From Tatumella ptyseos (lineage in GTDB: Bacteria > Pseudomonadota > Gammaproteobacteria > Enterobacterales > Enterobacteriaceae), in NCBI RefSeq assembly GCF_030552895.1, contig NZ_CP130649.1:1860001-1924000 (forward strand): a stretch of DNA of 64,000 nucleotides, in the 5' to 3' direction. This document shows, in pieces, positions 17,086 to 31,769 of the stretch. Under the pieces are notes generated by a model, which saw only the letters and a list, made by a program, of their open reading frames with translations, had not been told where the DNA came from and searched no databases. The stretch's first letter is position 1. Every line of letters begins with the position of its first letter. The translations under genes and the position numbers were made by a program.

Positions 17086-17112
17086 AAAAAAAGCCTGCTA
17101 AGCAGGCTTTTT
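17085..17112. terminator. Bidirectional terminator between sbcB and the lipoprotein gene
   Basis: The stem AAGCCTGC/GCAGGCTT with a 3-base loop (17091-17109) is flanked by an A run on the left and a T run on the right. It can therefore end both the plus-strand sbcB transcript and the minus-strand lipoprotein transcript. Confidence 0.85.
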
Positions 17113-17129
17113 CAATTAGAGGGGCGAAA

Positions 17130-17357
17130 TTACTTGTTTGGAATCTCTGAAACCACTTTAACTTCGCTCTTATTAATTTGTTGCTTAACACCGTTTGCAT
17201 CGGTGTAGCCCACTAAGCCGGCATCCGTTTCTTTTGGCTTGCCATCGCTGACTATCGTGCGCCCATCAACAGTATGGATTGCATAACTGGTACGAGTACA
17301 ACCTGATAATGCACAAACCGCAATCATTGCTACAGCAGGGATAATCAACTTCTTCAT
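17130..17357 (-). CDS. Small lipoprotein of the YgdI/YgdR type (DUF903)
   Basis: A 75-residue exported lipoprotein. The signal peptide has a basic start (MKKLIIP), a hydrophobic core and the lipobox LSGC, giving lipidation at Cys20. The mature part (YAIHTVDGRTIVSDGKPKETDAGLVGYTD) matches the YgdI/YgdR group of small enterobacterial lipoproteins, whose function is not established. A terminator follows at 17085-17112. The gene is monocistronic. Confidence 0.88.
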   Translation of the reverse strand: MKKLIIPAVAMIAVCALSGCTRTSYAIHTVDGRTIVSDGKPKETDAGLVGYTDANGVKQQINKSEVKVVSEIPNK

Positions 17358-17431
17358 ATGACACTCCTTGAAATATGTAATTTTTTTGGCTTCGTGTTAA
17401 GTATAGTCACTATTTCTAATTTTGCAGGAAG

Positions 17432-17462
17432 CAAAAAAAAACCGACCTTCTCAGGTCGGTTT
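17432..17462 (-). terminator. Rho-independent terminator of plaP
   Basis: The stem AACCGACCT/AGGTCGGTT with a TCTC loop (17440-17462) is followed on the minus strand by a run of nine T. It lies 20 bp after the plaP stop. Confidence 0.88.
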
Positions 17463-17482
17463 GCAACGTACAAAATGTACCG

Positions 17483-18841
17483 TTAGCGTTCTTCGTTGTA
17501 CTGGGGTACAGGGAGACGGAAGCCTTTCGTCACAATCGCTAGATAGATAATACCGATTGCCGCCCAGATTAAGCCTAATTCCATTGAGCTTTTCTCTAAG
17601 TTAACCCACAGCGCACCAACCGTGATTGCTCCACATAGTGGCAGGATCAGGAAGCGGATATTATCCTTCAGCGTACGGCGCAGTTTTTCACGGATCCAAT
17701 ATTGTGAAATTACCGACAGGTTAACGAATGTAAAGGCAACCAATGCACCAAAGTTAATCAACGCGGTGGCCGTCACCAGATCGAAATTAATCGCCAATAA
17801 CGCAATAGCACCCACTAATAACACGTTGAAAACGGGTGTATGGAATTTCGGGCTGATGTAGCCGAAGAAACGTTTAGGGAATACCCCATCACGTCCCATT
17901 ACATACATTAAGCGTGAAACCCCGGCATGTGCCGCCATACCTGACGCAAGAACCGTCACACAAGAGAAAATCAAAATACCAAATTGGAAGGCTTTACCTG
18001 CCACATAAAGCATGATTTCGGGTTGTGAAGAGTCAGGATCTTTGAAATGGCTGACATCAGGGAAATACAGCTGTAAGAAGTAAGACACCGCAATAAACAG
18101 TAATCCACCAATCAGCGCGGTTAAGAAAATCGCCTTGGGAATTACGCGCTTAGCGTCTTTAGTCTCTTCAGATAACGAACTGATGCCATCAAAGCCCAAG
18201 AAAGAGAAACAGAGTATTGTCGCACCGGTTATCATCGGTACCACCTGTGAGTTCTCCGTCCAGAATGGCTTACTGCTGACTAATGTCCCTGCACCAACGC
18301 CCTGCGAGACACCGTAGATAACCATACCGACTATCACTAACATCACCAGGATCTGTAAAACAACGATCAGACCGTTAAAGTTAGCAACCGTACGGATACC
18401 TTTTAGGTTGGTCAGGGTCATAAAGCCTACTAATAGTACGACGAAAATCCACGAAGGAATCCCCGGTATTAGCGACTCAAAATAGCTTTTGGCCAGCAAA
18501 ATATTGATCATCGGCATAAACAGATAATCAAGCAGCGACGACCAACCCACCATGAAACCAACATGTGGGCAAATCGATTTCTGTGCGTAGGTATACGCAG
18601 AACCCGCTGATGGGAACCGGTGAACCAGTTTTCCATAACTCAACGCAGTAAACAGAATCGCAATAAGGGCGAAGGCATAAGCCGTGGCAACATGCCCACC
18701 CGTTAAATTCGTAACAATACCGAACGTATCAAACAAGGTCATTGGCTGCATGTAGGCTAAGCCAATCATAACGACCGGGAAGAGAGTCAGTGTTTTCTTT
18801 AAGCTGGCACGTGATTGTGCTGGAGATGCATTAGTCTGCAT
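17483..18841 (-). CDS. plaP: Putrescine importer PlaP (YeeF), APC family
   Basis: A 452-residue inner-membrane permease of the APC superfamily with about 12 helices. It is co-linear with E. coli PlaP/YeeF, including [52 protein letters not shown] and [20 protein letters not shown]. In E. coli it imports putrescine with proton motive force and supports motility. The ATG at 18841 has GGGGGG 7 nt upstream. It also overlaps by 11 bp a 57-codon upstream frame, so its translation may be coupled to that frame. The yeeY regulator found upstream in E. coli is absent. Confidence 0.94.
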   Translation of the reverse strand: MQTNASPAQSRASLKKTLTLFPVVMIGLAYMQPMTLFDTFGIVTNLTGGHVATAYAFALIAILFTALSYGKLVHRFPSAGSAYTYAQKSICPHVGFMVGWSSLLDYLFMPMINILLAKSYFESLIPGIPSWIFVVLLVGFMTLTNLKGIRTVANFNGLIVVLQILVMLVIVGMVIYGVSQGVGAGTLVSSKPFWTENSQVVPMITGATILCFSFLGFDGISSLSEETKDAKRVIPKAIFLTALIGGLLFIAVSYFLQLYFPDVSHFKDPDSSQPEIMLYVAGKAFQFGILIFSCVTVLASGMAAHAGVSRLMYVMGRDGVFPKRFFGYISPKFHTPVFNVLLVGAIALLAINFDLVTATALINFGALVAFTFVNLSVISQYWIREKLRRTLKDNIRFLILPLCGAITVGALWVNLEKSSMELGLIWAAIGIIYLAIVTKGFRLPVPQYNEER

Positions 18842-19004
18842 GATGTTGCCCCCCTATAGCCGCAATCGACATGGACTGCACCACAGGGAAACTCCGTGAA
18901 GAGACGGAAGGAGTGACATTGATAGGCTGTGAAATAGCCTTAGCGCCGTAGTCATCGCGAAAGCGAGCAGCAGCTGCTACTTGCATAATAGTTGATGGCC
19001 CCAT
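18831..19004 (-). CDS. Possible leader/upstream ORF (57 codons) overlapping plaP start
   Basis: A 57-residue frame beginning [16 protein letters not shown] and ending [11 protein letters not shown]. The ATG at 19004 has an excellent AGAGGA site 6 nt upstream. The stop lies 11 bp inside plaP in another frame, the classic geometry of translational coupling. A small ACGCT-CA-AGCGT palindrome is at 19023-19034. The residues resemble no family I know and are low in hydrophobicity. It could be a regulatory leader sensing polyamines, as leaders do elsewhere, or simply a coupling device. E. coli has a different small ORF (yoeI) upstream of plaP, by memory without sequence similarity. Confidence 0.5.
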   Translation of the reverse strand: MGPSTIMQVAAAARFRDDYGAKAISQPINVTPSVSSRSFPVVQSMSIAAIGGQHHAD

Positions 19005-19093
19005 TACTTTTCCTCTAAACATACGCTCAAGCGTGAAAGGGTGACTAAGTCGACGTAGCCGACCAGATAAACACTACTAGTAAGTTTTACTGC

Positions 19094-19141
19094 AAAAAAA
19101 TAACCGACGCACGGTTAATTAAAACAGTTTACGTCGGTTAT
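19094..19141 (-). terminator. Terminator of yeeZ with two alternative hairpins
   Basis: The outer arms are ATAACCGACG (19100-19109) and CGTCGGTTAT (19132-19141). On the minus strand they are followed by seven T. Inside the loop a second stem (TAACCG with CGGTTA) can form against the same T run. It lies about 100 bp after yeeZ and just before the plaP leader. Confidence 0.65.
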
Positions 19142-19239
19142 CTCGAATTTTGCAGGCCGCGCATTGTGCCTAAATCCAGCTTTCAACACAAGCCTTTAAG
19201 GGGAAAACCTCAGAATTTTCTTGATCGACTTTCGGTCAG

Positions 19240-20070
19240 CTAGCCAAGAGGCATGGTGAAAGGATCGCTATAGCGGTATTGAAATCCTAAACTGCGACAA
19301 ATCGCTTCACCATTTACCCACTTTCCATCCGTGGCTTGTGGATCAACAAATTCAAAGGTCGGCGGCTCGGCGCCCAGCTGTTTAGCCACAAATGGATAAA
19401 ACTCATCGCGCCGAGGATGTCGGTGTGCCGACAGATTGAAGGTTGTTCCCGAGCGCGGCTCTGCAAGAAGCAGCGAGATCGCTTCAATAACATCATCTAG
19501 ATGGACTAAATTGACGGGATGATTGCCTTGCGTTAACTGTTTCTTGCCCGCTAAAAAGCGGCCAGGGTGGCGATTCGGTCCAACTAACCCGGAGAGTCGT
19601 AAAATATCCACTTCGATACCAGGTAACTGGTGCAACCATTGCTCTAACGCGACGAGGCGTTTGCCCGCGGGGGTCACCGGTAGGAGTGGACTTGCTTCCA
19701 CCATCTCGCCTTGTTGATCACCATACACCGAGGTGGAGCTGGTGAAAATCAACCGTTTCACGCCATTCGCTATCGCACTATCGACGAGATTTTGCACCGC
19801 GTTCACATAATACTCTCCCCCCTCACCACTCCGTGATGCGGGTAAGGTGATTATGAGCGTATCGACTGACATTAATTGCTCTAACTCGTCGAAATCGCAC
19901 TCGATATCAGGGGTCGTTACTAATTTAACCGCGGAGATGCCACAGCGTCGGGCAGCTAGAATCCCATCTTCCGATGTTTTTGACCCTTGTACATCGTAGC
20001 CACGCTGGCTGAGCGCTAAGGCTAAAGGCATCCCTAACCACCCTAATCCAATAATCGCTATTTTTTTCAT
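19240..20070 (-). CDS. yeeZ: YeeZ, NAD(P)-binding epimerase/dehydratase-like protein (extended SDR)
   Basis: A 276-residue Rossmann-fold protein. The nucleotide motif GLGWLG is at residues 8-13, and the extended SDR-like stretches LIFTSSTSVYG and LRLSGLVGPNRHPGRFL follow. It corresponds to E. coli YeeZ, which always stands divergent from the his operon, as here. No reaction is established; the fold suggests a nucleotide-sugar or related epimerase/reductase. The start directly follows an ATG with the normal N-terminus (MKKIAIIGLGWLG). Confidence in orthology is high and in function is low. Confidence 0.9.
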   Translation of the reverse strand: MKKIAIIGLGWLGMPLALALSQRGYDVQGSKTSEDGILAARRCGISAVKLVTTPDIECDFDELEQLMSVDTLIITLPASRSGEGGEYYVNAVQNLVDSAIANGVKRLIFTSSTSVYGDQQGEMVEASPLLPVTPAGKRLVALEQWLHQLPGIEVDILRLSGLVGPNRHPGRFLAGKKQLTQGNHPVNLVHLDDVIEAISLLLAEPRSGTTFNLSAHRHPRRDEFYPFVAKQLGAEPPTFEFVDPQATDGKWVNGEAICRSLGFQYRYSDPFTMPLG

Positions 20071-20184
20071 ACTGATCTCGCCGTCGAATATCGTGATTCA
20101 AGGTTAGCGCGACTCTACTTCCCCTTCCAGTAAAGTTATCTGAGTTTGCTGTAAAAAAAATTCACCTTAGGGTCGAAAAAACGG

Positions 20185-20213
20185 TTGCCAAGGCGATTCA
20201 TCTCGGCTAGGTT
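20185..20213 (+). promoter_or_regulatory. Sigma-70 promoter of the his operon
   Basis: The -35 is TTGCCA (20185-20190), the spacer 17 bp and the -10 TAGGTT (20208-20213). It gives a start near 20220, about 35 nt before hisL. Confidence 0.7.
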
Positions 20214-20253
20214 AAATGACATCACTTTTTTCCAATATTTGGATAAGAAAATT

Positions 20254-20301
20254 ATGAATTTTGTTCAAACCCGCCATCATCACCATCATCACCCTGACTA
20301 G
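20254..20301 (+). CDS. hisL: his operon leader peptide
   Basis: A 15-codon leader, MNFVQTRHHHHHHPD, with six consecutive histidine codons followed by the conserved Pro-Asp end. Ribosome stalling at these codons when charged tRNA-His is scarce controls the attenuator downstream. The E. coli leader has seven histidines and a different N-terminus; the role is the same. Confidence 0.95.
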   Translation: MNFVQTRHHHHHHPD

Positions 20302-20321
20302 TCTTTCAGGCGATGACGGCT

Positions 20322-20394
20322 GGAAGACGATTAGGTCTTCCTCTGGTTTGAACGTATAAAGCCCTCGGAAGATCGCTCTTCCGAGGGCTTTTTT
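20322..20394 (+). promoter_or_regulatory. his operon attenuator (hairpins and terminator)
   Basis: The pre-terminator hairpin is GGAAGAC-6-GTCTTCC (20322-20341). The terminator is a 12-bp stem GCCCTCGGAAGA/TCTTCCGAGGGC with a TCGC loop (20361-20388) and six T (20389-20394). The GTCTTCC arm can instead pair with GGAAGA of the terminator left arm (20367-20372). That pairing is the antiterminator when the ribosome stalls in hisL. Confidence 0.9.
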
Positions 20395-20455
20395 AATGCC
20401 CATAACAACGACAAAACAATGACAGACAGAAAAGTAAATTAAGAGGATTGGTGTA

Positions 20456-21355
20456 ATGTTGGATAACACGCGTTTACGAATTGCAATGCAGAAATCAGGC
20501 CGTTTAAGTGATGAATCTCGCGAACTGCTCACCCGCTGTGGTATAAAAATTAACTTACAACAGCAGCGTTTAATCGCTTTCGCAGAGAATATGCCTATTG
20601 ACATCTTACGTGTGCGTGATGACGACATTCCAGGCTTAGTCATGGATGGCGTGGTGGATCTTGGAATCATTGGCGAAAATGTGTTGGAAGAAGAAGTATT
20701 AACTCGTCGTGCACAAGGTGAAGATCCACAACTTACGATTTTACGTCGCCTAGATTTCGGTGGATGCCGACTTTCACTCGCAATGCCTGCAGATAGCGTT
20801 TATACCGGCCCTGAATGTTTAGACACCAAACGCATTGCGACATCATACCCTCACCTATTAAAGAAATATTTTGACTCGAAAGGCCTGACGTTTAAATCTT
20901 GCTTACTCAATGGATCAGTTGAAGTCGCTCCACGCGCAGGGCTTAGTGATGCAATTTGCGATCTGGTCTCGACCGGGGCAACGTTAGAGGCTAATGGTCT
21001 GCGCGAAGTAGACGTGATTTATCGCTCCAAAGCGGTACTCATCCAACGCGCAGGCGAGCTTTCAGAGGATAAGCAAGCCTTAGTCGATCGGATGATGACG
21101 CGTATTCAAGGGGTTATTCAAGCTCGTGAATCGAAATACATTATGATGCATGCGCCGAGTGAGAAACTTGAGCAAATTATCGATCTACTCCCCGGTGCCG
21201 AGCGCCCTACCGTATTGCCATTGGCTGGTGACCAGTCCCGCCTTGCGTTACACATGGTCAGCAGCGAAACACTTTTCTGGGAAACCATGGAGAAACTAAA
21301 AGCGTTAGGGGCTAGCTCCATACTCGTTCTCCCCATTGAGAAAATGATGGAGTAA
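20456..21355 (+). CDS. hisG: ATP phosphoribosyltransferase
   Basis: A 299-residue long-form HisG, catalysing the first and feedback-inhibited step of histidine synthesis (ATP + PRPP to PR-ATP). The N-terminus ([19 protein letters not shown]) and [14 protein letters not shown] are typical. The PRPP-binding stretch is [18 protein letters not shown]. The C-terminal ACT-like regulatory domain ([20 protein letters not shown]) binds histidine. The ATG at 20456 has AGAGGA upstream. It is the first structural gene after the attenuator, and hisD follows with a 3-bp gap. Confidence 0.97.
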   Translation: MLDNTRLRIAMQKSGRLSDESRELLTRCGIKINLQQQRLIAFAENMPIDILRVRDDDIPGLVMDGVVDLGIIGENVLEEEVLTRRAQGEDPQLTILRRLDFGGCRLSLAMPADSVYTGPECLDTKRIATSYPHLLKKYFDSKGLTFKSCLLNGSVEVAPRAGLSDAICDLVSTGATLEANGLREVDVIYRSKAVLIQRAGELSEDKQALVDRMMTRIQGVIQARESKYIMMHAPSEKLEQIIDLLPGAERPTVLPLAGDQSRLALHMVSSETLFWETMEKLKALGASSILVLPIEKMME

Positions 21356-21358
21356 ACG

Positions 21359-26887
<5,529 letters not shown>

Positions 26888-26894
<7 letters not shown>

Positions 26895-27502
26895 CGCCTG
26901 AAGCCATTACCGCACTTGATTGGGAAAAAACAGATAACTTGATCCCGGCCGTTATTCAACATGCCGTGTCCGGTGAAGTATTGATGCTCGGTTATATGAA
27001 TCAAGAGGCTCTAATGCAGACCCAGCAAAGCGGCAAGGTCACTTTTTGGTCACGCAGCAAGCAGCGTCTCTGGACCAAGGGCGAATCATCAGGGCACTTT
27101 CTTACGGTGAAGCAAATTACCGCCGACTGTGATCGCGATAGCTTATTGATTCTAGCCTTACCTCATGGCCCCACCTGCCACAATGGTACCTCAAGTTGCT
27201 TTTCTCCGGCCGAGACAGAGTGGCAATTTTTGTGGCAATTAGAGCAACTACTGGCCAGTCGTAAATCCGCCGATCCCAGCAGCTCTTACACGGCAAGTTT
27301 ATACGCAAGTGGAACGAAGCGTATTGCCCAGAAAGTTGGTGAGGAAGGCGTAGAAACGGCGCTAGCTGCTACCGTTAATGATCGTGAAGAGTTAACAAAT
27401 GAAGCCTCAGATCTGCTCTATCACCTGATTGTGCTACTACAGGATCAGGATCTTGATCTCAGTGCGATTATTACCAACCTGCGCCAGCGTCATCAGTCAT
27501 AA
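26888..27502 (+). CDS. hisI: Bifunctional phosphoribosyl-AMP cyclohydrolase / phosphoribosyl-ATP pyrophosphatase
   Basis: A 204-residue HisI-HisE fusion for steps 2 and 3 of histidine synthesis. The N-terminal cyclohydrolase has [29 protein letters not shown] and the zinc site region CHNGTSSCF. The C-terminal pyrophosphatase has [20 protein letters not shown] and [14 protein letters not shown]. It is the last his gene. No terminator with a T run follows, so transcription may run on into wzm. Confidence 0.97.
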
Positions 27503-27638
27503 TCCCTACAGCTGGGCGACGATTTGTCGTCCGGCTATCGAGTTACTCTCAACAAATCTCTGCCAACGGTAATACTCCCATTCACATATCCTATTACAAC
27601 TCTGCATACTAGCGACCTTTCCTCTTGGGAGACGGTGA

Positions 27639-28421
27639 ATGGATTCTCTTAGCTCTGAAATAAAACACAGCTTTACGCTTTTCTCATTATGGCGAACCTT
27701 GGCGTGGAACGATGTGCTCAATCGTTATCGACGTTCAATCCTTGGGCCATTTTGGATCACCCTCAGTATGGCGACCACTCTCTTGGCAATGGGCCCGTTA
27801 TATGGAAACTTATTTCATCTAAGCCTACAGGATTTTTTGCCGCATCTTTGTTTGGGATTAATTTTCTGGTCGCTATGCACAGGGGTGATTAACGAAAGTA
27901 GCACGGCTTTTACCGATGCCGCCCACTTTATCCGACAGATCCCTTTACCTTTCCCACTCTATATTTTACGGGTTACGTGGCGACAGCTGATTATCTTATT
28001 ACATAATTTGACGGTGGTACCCTTCCTATTACTGTTTTATCCCCCGGACTGGTCATGGTCCATGCTTTTGCTAGCGCCTGCGCTGGGTATTACTCTACTA
28101 TTTTTAAGTAGCCTAGGGCTCATTTCCGCCATTCTCTGTACTCGCTACCGCGATGTCGCGCCTATTATCAACAGTGTCATGACACTTCTTTTCTTTGTTA
28201 CGCCAATCATTTGGCAACTTTCACTGCTGTCAGCGGATCAGCAATACTTCGCTCGACTTAATCCTTTTACGCACTTTATCGAGTTACTAAGGGGAACAAT
28301 GTTAGGCCATCCCCCATCGTTAACCGAATGGGCGCTCACCGCATTGTTGGCCCTTATCGCTGCGGTACTGGCCAGTAGGCTTATCACCCAAACGCATAAA
28401 CGTATCGCTTATTGGATTTGA
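27639..28421 (+). CDS. wzm: ABC-2 type polysaccharide exporter, permease (Wzm-like)
   Basis: A 260-residue inner-membrane protein with about six helices, of the ABC-2 type used to export O-antigen, teichoic acid or capsule chains. Family features are the N-terminal WRTLAWNDVLNRYRRSILGPFWITLS, the FIRQIPLPFPLYILRVTWRQL segment and the C-terminal RLNPFTHFIELLRGTMLG. GGGAG lies 8 nt before the ATG. It stands 137 bp after hisI on the same strand and 3 bp before its ATPase gene. No glycosyltransferase is nearby, so the exported polymer must be made elsewhere. Confidence 0.88.
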   Translation: MDSLSSEIKHSFTLFSLWRTLAWNDVLNRYRRSILGPFWITLSMATTLLAMGPLYGNLFHLSLQDFLPHLCLGLIFWSLCTGVINESSTAFTDAAHFIRQIPLPFPLYILRVTWRQLIILLHNLTVVPFLLLFYPPDWSWSMLLLAPALGITLLFLSSLGLISAILCTRYRDVAPIINSVMTLLFFVTPIIWQLSLLSADQQYFARLNPFTHFIELLRGTMLGHPPSLTEWALTALLALIAAVLASRLITQTHKRIAYWI

Positions 28422-28424
28422 ATA

Positions 28425-29117
28425 ATGTACATCGATTGCCAGCAACTGAAGATTGAGTTCCCCATTTTTAATGCTCAACAACGCTCCGTAAAGCGCTCAC
28501 TGCTTAATCTTGCCGGGGGAAGAGTCAATAGAACCAGCGGGGCTGTGTCTATTACTGCATTGGAAGATATCAGCTTCCGACTAGAGGAAGGGGATCGCTT
28601 AGCGCTAATCGGTCATAATGGTTCCGGGAAAACCACGTTACTACGCGCCTTAGCGGGTGTTTATAGCCCGACAGCTGGCTACATCAAAACCTGTGGCCGC
28701 ATTAGTTCACTATTGGATGCGACGCTTGGAATGGAACCCGAGTTAACCGGTATTGAAAATATCAAACTCAGAAGCTTATTAATGGGGATCCCCACGCAGC
28801 AATTATCAAGCCTGATTGAGGAGGTGATTACTTTTAGCGAGCTTGAGGAGTTTATCTATCTTCCCGTAAGGACCTACTCAAGTGGCATGATACTACGATT
28901 AGCCTTCGCCATTTGTACGGCTAAATCGCCAGAAATATTGCTAATGGATGAGTGGATAAGTGTGGGAGATGAACGATTTAAAGAAAAAGCCGAAAAACGG
29001 TTACAACAGTATATTCAACAAGCAGCGATCTTAGTTATCGCCACCCACGATGCAGACCTGGCGCAACGGATCACTAATCGCCAACTTCGTTTAGTGCAAG
29101 GACGATGTCAAGGTTAA
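28425..29117 (+). CDS. wzt: ABC-2 type polysaccharide exporter, ATPase (Wzt-like, no carbohydrate-binding domain)
   Basis: A 230-residue ATPase partner of the Wzm-like permease. Walker A is GHNGSGKTT, the signature is TYSSGMILRLAFA and Walker B is EILLMDEWISVGDERF, the typical Wzt/KpsT wording. O8/O9-type Wzt proteins carry a C-terminal domain of about 150-200 residues that recognises the capped O-chain. This protein ends right after the ATPase domain, as in KpsT-like or O2a-type (Klebsiella) exporters. The gene runs towards gnd, with the gnd terminator between. Confidence 0.88.
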   Translation: MYIDCQQLKIEFPIFNAQQRSVKRSLLNLAGGRVNRTSGAVSITALEDISFRLEEGDRLALIGHNGSGKTTLLRALAGVYSPTAGYIKTCGRISSLLDATLGMEPELTGIENIKLRSLLMGIPTQQLSSLIEEVITFSELEEFIYLPVRTYSSGMILRLAFAICTAKSPEILLMDEWISVGDERFKEKAEKRLQQYIQQAAILVIATHDADLAQRITNRQLRLVQGRCQG

Positions 29118-29145
29118 AAAAAAGCCAGTGACCGAGTCACTGGCT
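29116..29145 (-). terminator. Rho-independent terminator of gnd
   Basis: The stem AGCCAGTGAC/GTCACTGGCT with a 3-base loop (29123-29145) is followed on the minus strand by a T run of eight. The plus strand has no T run after it, so wzt transcription may not stop here. Confidence 0.85.
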
Positions 29146-29168
29146 GATGAACGCGTTTACCTTAGGAC

Positions 29169-30575
29169 TTAGTCTAACCACTCAGTGTGGAAAACACCTT
29201 CTTTATCTGTACGCTTATAAGTGTGCGCACCGAAGTAGTCACGTTGGGCCTGGATCAGGTTAGCAGGCAGAACTTCTGAACGATAGCTATCGTAGTAAGC
29301 AATCGCTGCAGAGAAGGTTGGCATTGGAATACCATTTTGCACTGCATAGCTCACCACATCACGTAACGCTTGTTGGTATTCGTCAGCGATATTTTTGAAG
29401 TAAGGAGCAAGCAGTAAGTTAGCGATCTCTGGGTTCTCTGCATAAGCATCAGTGATTTTTTGCAGGAATTGAGCACGGATGATACAGCCCGCACGGAAGA
29501 TTTTCGCTAACTCACCGTAGTTAAGATCCCAGCTATATTGATCTGACGCCGCACGAAGCTGAGAGAAACCTTGTGCGTAAGAAACAATTTTACCTAGGTA
29601 TAATGCACGACGAACTTTCTCGATAAATTCAGCTTTATCACCGTTGAATGCAGCAACTTTTGGTCCGGTTAGCACCTTAGAGGCAGCAACGCGTTGTGAT
29701 TTCAGAGAAGAGAGATAGCGCGCAAAGACAGACTCAGTAATCAGAGATAATGGCTCACCCAGATCTAATGAACTTTGGCTAGTCCACTTACCTGTACCTT
29801 TGTTAGCCGCTTCATCAAGAATCACATCGACTAAGTAGTTACCGGTATCATCTTTCTTAGTGAAAATGTCTTTTGTGATGTCAATTAAGTAGCTGCTAAG
29901 CTCGCCTTGATTCCACTCACTAAAGGTTTTCGCTAATTCTTCATTAGACAGGCCTAAGGAGCCTTTCAGTACAGAGTAGGCTTCGGCGATTAGCTGCATA
30001 TCACCGTATTCGATACCGTTGTGTACCATTTTAACGTAGTGACCCGCACCGTCTGGACCGATATAGGTCACACAGGCTTCGCCTTCTGCACGTGCAGCGA
30101 TTTTATCGAAAATCGGTGCCACTAACTCGTAAGCTTCTTTTTGACCGCCAGGCATGATTGAAGGACCCTTCAATGCCCCCTCTTCACCACCCGAAACGCC
30201 GGTACCGATAAAGTTGAAACCTTGGTCAGACAGTTCTTTGTTACGACGGATGGTATCTTTATAGAAGGTGTTACCCCCATCAATCAAGATATCGCCTTTA
30301 TCTAGGTGTGGAGTGAGTGATGCAATGGTTTTATCGGTCGCTTCACCGGCTTGTACCATCAACAGAATACGGCGAGGTTTTTCTAAGGACTCGACAAACT
30401 CTTCAACGCTGTAGAACGGCGCGAGTTTTTTACCTGGGTTTTCTGCAATCACTTCATCCGTTTTTTCACGTGAACGGTTGAAGATTGAGACAGTATAGCC
30501 ACGGCTTTCAATATTCAGCGCGAGATTACGGCCCATTACTGCCATTCCGACAACACCAATTTGCTGCTTAGACAT
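29169..30575 (-). CDS. gnd: 6-phosphogluconate dehydrogenase, decarboxylating
   Basis: A 468-residue NADP-dependent enzyme of the pentose phosphate pathway (6-phosphogluconate to ribulose 5-phosphate + CO2). The nucleotide motif [20 protein letters not shown] is at the start. The substrate signature is [18 protein letters not shown] and [12 protein letters not shown], and the C-terminal tail is [14 protein letters not shown]. The start at 30575 has CAGGAG upstream and gives exactly the length of the E. coli protein. It has its own terminator. Confidence 0.97.
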   Translation of the reverse strand: MSKQQIGVVGMAVMGRNLALNIESRGYTVSIFNRSREKTDEVIAENPGKKLAPFYSVEEFVESLEKPRRILLMVQAGEATDKTIASLTPHLDKGDILIDGGNTFYKDTIRRNKELSDQGFNFIGTGVSGGEEGALKGPSIMPGGQKEAYELVAPIFDKIAARAEGEACVTYIGPDGAGHYVKMVHNGIEYGDMQLIAEAYSVLKGSLGLSNEELAKTFSEWNQGELSSYLIDITKDIFTKKDDTGNYLVDVILDEAANKGTGKWTSQSSLDLGEPLSLITESVFARYLSSLKSQRVAASKVLTGPKVAAFNGDKAEFIEKVRRALYLGKIVSYAQGFSQLRAASDQYSWDLNYGELAKIFRAGCIIRAQFLQKITDAYAENPEIANLLLAPYFKNIADEYQQALRDVVSYAVQNGIPMPTFSAAIAYYDSYRSEVLPANLIQAQRDYFGAHTYKRTDKEGVFHTEWLD

Positions 30576-30660
30576 TACATTCTCCTGTCTGGTAGAAAGC
30601 TTACCTATGTGAACATTATGTTCTAGGTTTGTTAGCACGTACCTTGTTCTATAAGTTATA

Positions 30661-30720
30661 TAAAAACCTGAGCGGGAAATCCATGCATAACGCACGTTTG
30701 ATCAAGTCCACGCCGCTCAG
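30661..30720 (-). terminator. Possible terminator of galE
   Basis: On the minus strand CTGAGCGG (30713-30720) and CCGCTCAG (30668-30675), 37 bases apart, can pair and are followed by GTTTTTAT. The loop is long, so this is a weaker candidate than the others. It starts 18 bp after the galE stop. Confidence 0.4.
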
Positions 30721-30737
30721 ATGCTTATTAATTACAC

Positions 30738-31754
30738 TTATTGACGATATCCATGCGGATTTTTCTGCTGCCAACGCCAGGTATCAACCATCATCTGATC
30801 AATCCCTCTTGAAACGCTCCAGTTCAATTCTTTCGCCGCTAAGGCAGGTTCTGCCCAAAACGCAGCCAAGTCACCCGCGCGACGTGGCTTAATTTCAAAC
30901 GGGATAGTACAACCAGAGGCTTGTTCGAATGCACGGATCATGTCGAGTACTGAATAGCCTTTACCCGCTCCAAGATTATAAGCGCGATAACCTTGAGTCT
31001 GTTGTAAATGGTCCAGAGCTTTTAAATGCCCTTCAGCCAGATCCATGACGTGAATATAATCACGTTGACAGGTTCCATCTGGTGTCGGGTAGTCACCACC
31101 AAAGACCCCTAATTGCGGCAACTTACCGATGGCAACCTGTGCAATGTAAGGTAATAAATTATTCGGGATGCCAGAAGGATCTTCACCGATTTCCCCAGAC
31201 TCATGTGCGCCTACTGGGTTAAAATACCGTAAAGCGATAGTATTAAATTGCGGTTCTGCTTTAGCAAAATCTTGTAATACCAGCTCAATCATCAGTTTCG
31301 ACGTACCATAGGGACTCGTCGTGCCACCGATCGCCGTCGTTTCCACATAAGGCACAGGCGCATCCGCCCCATAGACAGTGGCGGAAGAACTAAAAATAAA
31401 GTTCCAAATCTCTGCGCGACGCATCTCTTCAAGCAATACCAAGGTACCGGATACGTTATTTTCATAATATTCTAACGGCATCCGCGTCGATTCCCCCACC
31501 GCTTTTAAGGCAGCGAAGTGGATGACATCGGTGATACGATGCTCAGCGAACAATGACTGCAAGCAGGCTCTATCGCGGATATCGCCTTCGACAAAAGCTG
31601 CCTGCCGGCCAGTTAACTTTGCTACGCGTGCAAGAGCTTCTTGTGAGGCATTACAGAGATTATCCAATACAACGACATCATCACCACGTTCAAGCAGTGC
31701 TAGGACGGTATGGGAGCCGATATAGCCCGCACCACCTGTGACTAAAATTGCCAT
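30738..31754 (-). CDS. galE: UDP-glucose 4-epimerase
   Basis: A 338-residue extended SDR that interconverts UDP-glucose and UDP-galactose with tightly bound NAD. The NAD motif GGAGYIGSH is at the start. The catalytic serine/tyrosine region is FSSSATVYG then SPYGTSKLMIE (YxxxK). TCQRDYIHVMDLAEGHLKAL and YNLGAGKGYSVLDMI are standard. It lies 15 bp after galF on the same strand, so the two probably form one operon that supplies nucleotide sugars for surface polysaccharide. Confidence 0.95.
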   Translation of the reverse strand: MAILVTGGAGYIGSHTVLALLERGDDVVVLDNLCNASQEALARVAKLTGRQAAFVEGDIRDRACLQSLFAEHRITDVIHFAALKAVGESTRMPLEYYENNVSGTLVLLEEMRRAEIWNFIFSSSATVYGADAPVPYVETTAIGGTTSPYGTSKLMIELVLQDFAKAEPQFNTIALRYFNPVGAHESGEIGEDPSGIPNNLLPYIAQVAIGKLPQLGVFGGDYPTPDGTCQRDYIHVMDLAEGHLKALDHLQQTQGYRAYNLGAGKGYSVLDMIRAFEQASGCTIPFEIKPRRAGDLAAFWAEPALAAKELNWSVSRGIDQMMVDTWRWQQKNPHGYRQ

Positions 31755-31769
31755 AATTATTCAGCCTAA

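Noticed and set aside
20271-20292. Run of CAT/CAC triplets that looks like a simple repeat or a His tag
   Set aside because: It is the histidine codon run of the hisL leader peptide in its natural place.
20212-20670. 152-codon minus-strand open frame over the his leader and hisG
   Set aside because: It is antisense to hisL, the attenuator and hisG and has no ribosome site; the plus-strand reading is certain.
27514-27536. GACGA/TCGTC hairpin after hisI
   Set aside because: The stem is short and no T run follows, so it is not supported as a his operon terminator.
27506-27721. 71-codon minus-strand open frame between hisI and wzm
   Set aside because: Most of it is antisense to wzm, and its translation resembles no protein.
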